Source: Lasiosphaeris hirsuta (taxonomy: Eukaryota; Ascomycota; Sordariomycetes; Sordariales; Lasiosphaeriaceae). From it: a stretch of 64,000 bases of DNA. The notes under the pieces were generated by a model. That model was not told where the DNA came from, did not search any database, and saw only the letters and a list, made by a program, of their open reading frames with translations. The first letter of the stretch is position 1. Each line of letters starts with the position of its first letter. The DNA is taken from positions 1,054,001 to 1,118,000 of the forward strand of contig JAUKUA010000006.1 of NCBI GenBank assembly GCA_030549175.1, given 5' to 3'. Of the stretch, positions 60,685 to 64,000 are shown one piece after another. A program made the translations under genes and the position numbers.

Positions 60685-61344
60685 ATGAATACGTGGGAAG
60701 TCACGCCCTATGAGGTACCCAAGCTTCCAATAAATCCCTTCTAGAGGCCGTATATATACTTACATCGATTGGGCGGACATAGTACTCACATGGAGGAAAT
60801 GTAGACACCCAAAACTCATTGATATATCCCGGGCTCTATGCACCAAGCCAGTATAACATCATGCAGATTCTGGTTAGTCTCCGTTTTCAGTGCGTTGCGG
60901 TACAGTTCAAAGATCTGCCAGCTGACTCGCCATCTCTTGCAGGTCCACATCTACGACCGTCCCAACAAGAAAGTGGATTTAGGACCCGTCGATGCGTCGT
61001 GCCCGATCGTCCTTTGCGATTTGATGGAACCCGATCAACCGATTATTTACGCTTCGGACGCCTTCCTCTACCTAACCGGCTATTCGACCGACGAGATTCT
61101 GGGACATAATTGCCGATTCCTGCAAGCCCCCGGCGGCAAGGTCAAGGCGAAGTCTACCCGAAAACACGTCGACAAAGACACGATACGCAAGATGCGCAAA
61201 GCAGTCGAAAAGCAGGCGGAGATACAAGTTGAGGTGGTCAACTTCAAGAAGAATGGACAGCGATTCGTCAACTTGTTGACCATGATCCCCGTGTGCGTAG
61301 ACGGGAGGGCATTTTGCGTGGGGTTTCAAAGCGAAAGGGAATGA
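60685..61344 (+). CDS. vvd: VIVID-type LOV-domain blue-light photoreceptor
   Basis: Small flavin-binding LOV protein that dampens White Collar signalling, giving photoadaptation. Exons are 60685-60714, 60783-60872 and 60943-61344, giving 173 aa; Neurospora VVD is 186 aa. All introns are phase 0. The 10-codon first exon, MNTWEVTPYE, parallels the VVD start. Exon 2 gives the N-cap segment ending YPGLYAPSQYNIMQIL. The LOV core has GPVDASCPIVLCDL, YASDAFLYLTGYSTDEILG, and the photo-adduct motif GHNCRFLQAPGG with Cys97. These are followed by KSTRKHVDKDTIRKMRKAVE, the 11-residue LOV loop typical of VVD, then VEVVNFKKNGQRFVNLLTMI, and it ends VGFQSERE. Cys60 occupies the position of the Neurospora N-cap hinge cysteine. 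It lies 1.3 kb from a convergent GH7 cellulase. Likely light-induced, given the upstream hexamers. Confidence 0.93.
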
Positions 61345-62646
61345 TCTTCGTGGGAAAAGAGGAGGCTGAGTCGATGATTGATGAAACGAAAAAGTACGAG
61401 GCGTTAGGTTGCGGGGAGGTGTTTTCATATGTCTTGCATGAGCGACTTTTTTTTCTTTCCCTTTACTTTTTGCGCCTTTCCAAGATATTGCCCTTTGCTG
61501 CTAGGCAAAATGAATGATACCCTACATGTTCACTGTCGTCGATATTCCTTTTTGAGTATCCTGTCATGGATTATTTGCTTAGGGGTGGCTATGGGGTTGG
61601 GATTGGAGACGTGGGACATTGGCATTTTGGCACGTTGGGTTTTCGCCGCATCATGATCGGTCCATCAATTTACTACTCCCTGAGACGTTGAGTGGGGACA
61701 GGCGGATGTTGCGGACAACAGATCATCTTGAAGGGATTCATGATGAACGATATGAAAGTTTGGCACCAGGTTTCGCATGGGAAGAGAGAGATTGTCTCAG
61801 GTCTATGGTTCAGTGTTGGCGAACAATACCCCCGCCTGGTTTGGTGAGAGGGGGACAGCGTCGTGGCGAGGATGCTGTGCTGGAGTATTTTGATTTACTA
61901 TGCTCGTTTGAATACGGTGATGGGCCCATGCGGTAGACAGCTCAGCCGCTTAGAAATGCAGAGCAAATGGTACGACATGCGCTATGTCACTTGATTAACA
62001 ACTGGCTTTCATAACCTGGTAGGAGTACTGATGATTCATTGTACAACATTACACAGAGGCGAGGTTTGCATTGCTTAAATTGAAGAACAGTTGTTAGTCA
62101 CTATCGAGAGGGGGAGAAATGACAAGAGATATTCGAATTGACTAGGAGGGATTTTTCCAGTTCCGCCCAGATTGAAAGCGATCTACCTCGGTCTCGGAGC
62201 ACACCGTTTAAAAATAACTGCAGTTTTTTTGTTGCCTTTTCAGCTAAGAAAATATCTCTTCACTTTTTGGTGTTGTTTTCCAGGTGGAAGAGTCCTCGCA
62301 AAGTAAGATACCAAGCAGCTTGTTACAAGAGAATCAATCTGTCTTATCTGACATGCTGTCGTTTCCTTTCCTGATCCCAACTACTTGCAAGAACAAAAGA
62401 TATGGAGTATATAGACAGAAAGAGTATGCACAACCCCACCCCTAGATGACAATGGTGTTTCTCACTCTACAAGCTCTATAGATATGGGGCATGATTTGAT
62501 AATGTTCTCTAAAATGCTACCCAGCCATTTTCCCGACCCACACCGAACACAATGCTACTTTCGCGCTTTGCCCTCCCTGCGTCAAGGATCAAAATATACC
62601 CCTGTCAGACGCGGGGGAGGGGAGTAATGAAAAGCAAAGAGCGCGC
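61345..62646. other. Convergent 3' region between vvd and the GH7 gene
   Basis: About 1.3 kb between facing stop codons, relatively AT-rich compared with the flanking coding sequence. It should hold both 3' UTRs. No gene or structured RNA is recognised. Confidence 0.5.
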
Positions 62647-64000
62647 TTAAGCTGGCTGCTTGAAGGTCGAGCCGATGGGGCCGAACTTGATGTTGGAGTA
62701 GATGACGCGGCTGCCGCCCTGGGCGGTCTCGACCTCGGACGGGATGCCGGTGTCGATGGCGCAGGTTCCGCGGCCCTTGCCGGGTGCGGAATCCGAGGCG
62801 TCGGTGGGGAAGGTCGAGTCGAGCCACAGCATGTTGGAGTAGTGGTCGTCCCAGAGCGACATGACGAGCACCATGGGGGCGCCGACGCCCTTGCTCATCT
62901 GGGCGAAGCCGCCTTTCTCCTTGTGGATGTCGACGTCGCCAAAGGCAGCCTTCTGCTTGTCGCAGAAGTCTTGGGTGATGCTGTTGCCCGGGTTGCCCTC
63001 GATAGTGCTCTCCGAGTTGGGGATGACCTTGCCGTCCTGGACGTAGAAGCGCTTGATCTCGCTCAGGATGCCGCCCGAGCCCTTGATGAACTGGGTCACG
63101 ACAGTCATCTTCTTCTTGGTGTCGACCGTCAGGCCGGGGCCGTAGAAGCTCCGGTCGCCCTGGCGGTACGAGTTGAAATCGCAACCATCGGGATCGCATG
63201 TTCCCGAGTAGCGCTCGGCGGAGTATGTTCCACCGCACGTGTCACCGTTGCAACGGTGCTGGCCGACCGTTGAGCAGGGGTGGGGTGTGTAGGCGGTGGA
63301 GATGGAGTTGGCCTCCCTGTGCTGGAATTAGTGGGAACTCTCGGCGACGTTGCTTTCGGCTGTACGTACCAGATATCCATTTCTGTGCAGCAAGAGCCGT
63401 AGTTGCCGACACCGGCATTCTCGTCGTTGCTAGACTCGTTCCAGCCCTCAACGTTGGCCTCTCCGTTGATGAACTTCAGATCACGCGGGCACTGCGCATC
63501 GCAGTATCCAGTGCCGTACTTGGCACCGGCCTTGTTGGTCGAGTACTTGGACAGACCACCATCCTCGTCCATGGAGACGAAGTACAAGGCGCCGTTGAGA
63601 CCGCATCTGTGTGAATTGTCTGTCAGCTCCTGTTCTTGGAAATGGGCAAAACATTGACCAGATGGACCTACCCGAGCTTGGACACATCAACATCGAAGGT
63701 GAACTCGTTACCAAGAAGAGTGAACATCTGGTACTTGGTGGCGCTGGCCATGAGGTAGAAGCGCGAACCAATATTGGTGGCTATGGTTTGACTATCAGCA
63801 CTGCCGACTCGATCCAATAGAGGGCCATGTCTTACAGTATTCGCCCTTGGTAATGAAGTTGAGGGTCAGGGCATTGCCGCTTGTCGAAGCGCCGTAGGTA
63901 CCCTTGTAATCGGCACCATCGACAGCGCAGTTTGCCGAGCAGCTCTTGGAATCCTTGCAGATGGTTGAGTTCCACGAGTTGCCGTTGTAGCAGTTGCTGT
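62647..64000 (-). CDS. GH7 cellobiohydrolase (reducing-end exo-cellulase), 5' end beyond the window
   Basis: Secreted family-7 glycoside hydrolase that releases cellobiose from cellulose chain ends. Minus-strand exons in view are 64000-63836 (partial), 63780-63672, 63606-63370 and 63316-62647, about 392 residues. The signal peptide and roughly the first 45 mature residues are off the right edge. Landmarks include [79 protein letters not shown] and the catalytic E-x-D-x-x-E in [15 protein letters not shown], split by an intron after the D-I. The long loops [20 protein letters not shown] and [20 protein letters not shown] favour a cellobiohydrolase over an endoglucanase. It ends [11 protein letters not shown] with no linker or CBM1, so it is a single-module enzyme. 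Expression is probably carbon-regulated, but the promoter is outside the window. Confidence 0.93.

Noticed and set aside
62647..64000. GH7 gene as an endoglucanase
   Set aside because: The long loop segments and the overall alignment by eye resemble cellobiohydrolases; absence of a CBM1 alone does not indicate an endoglucanase.

Overview
The window is nuclear DNA from a filamentous ascomycete, most likely a Sordariomycete. The evidence is short GT-AG introns (about 50-125 nt) with CTAAC/CTGAC-type branch sites, intron-bearing tRNA sequence, and genes typical of Pezizomycotina: a VIVID-type blue-light receptor, the CreC and CreD carbon-catabolite-repression factors, a Clr5-domain protein, a HET-domain relic, a C2H2/fungal_trans regulator and a GH7 cellulase. 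I cannot fix the genus from the sequence alone. No CRISPR array, operon, phage or intact transposon is visible. Exon-intron structures were worked out by hand from reading frame, splice sites and family motifs.

Layout. 0-9 kb: a formamidopyrimidine-DNA glycosylase (+), an intron-containing tRNA-Val(AAC), an HNH-nuclease-domain protein (-), the trifunctional C1-tetrahydrofolate synthase (+), then a tRNA-Ala 5' half followed by three perfect hairpins. 10-14.5 kb: a large C2H2 plus fungal_trans transcription factor (-). Upstream of it are about 9.3 kb (14457-23802) in which I recognise no gene. 23.8-28.3 kb: choline-phosphate cytidylyltransferase (-) and a decayed HET-domain gene (-). 30-38.6 kb is a dense housekeeping block: alanine aminotransferase (+), proteasome lid subunit Rpn7 (-), mRNA cap methyltransferase Abd1 (+) and the mitochondrial GTPase Gem1/Miro (-). 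40-51 kb: creC (+), creD (+) and an Slm1-like PH-domain protein (+). 54.6-57.8 kb: a Clr5-domain protein (+) and a convergent Nse2/Mms21-like SUMO ligase (-). 60.7-64 kb: the LOV photoreceptor VIVID (+) and the 3' part of a GH7 cellobiohydrolase (-) that runs off the right edge.

Functional themes. CreC (partner of the CreB deubiquitinase) and CreD (arrestin adaptor for the HulA ubiquitin ligase) act on the same ubiquitin-linked glucose-repression axis and lie 3.5 kb apart on the same strand. The right end pairs a light-adaptation receptor with a cellulase, and light and carbon status are both known inputs to cellulase expression. Two metabolic enzymes (C1-THF synthase and alanine aminotransferase) have in-frame 5' extensions resembling mitochondrial presequences upstream of a well-placed internal AUG, which suggests dual targeting. 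I did not find a clearly undescribed multi-gene system. The least explained items are the tRNA-half-plus-hairpins element, the 9.3 kb gene-free region, and the tandem light-response-like hexamers upstream of vvd.
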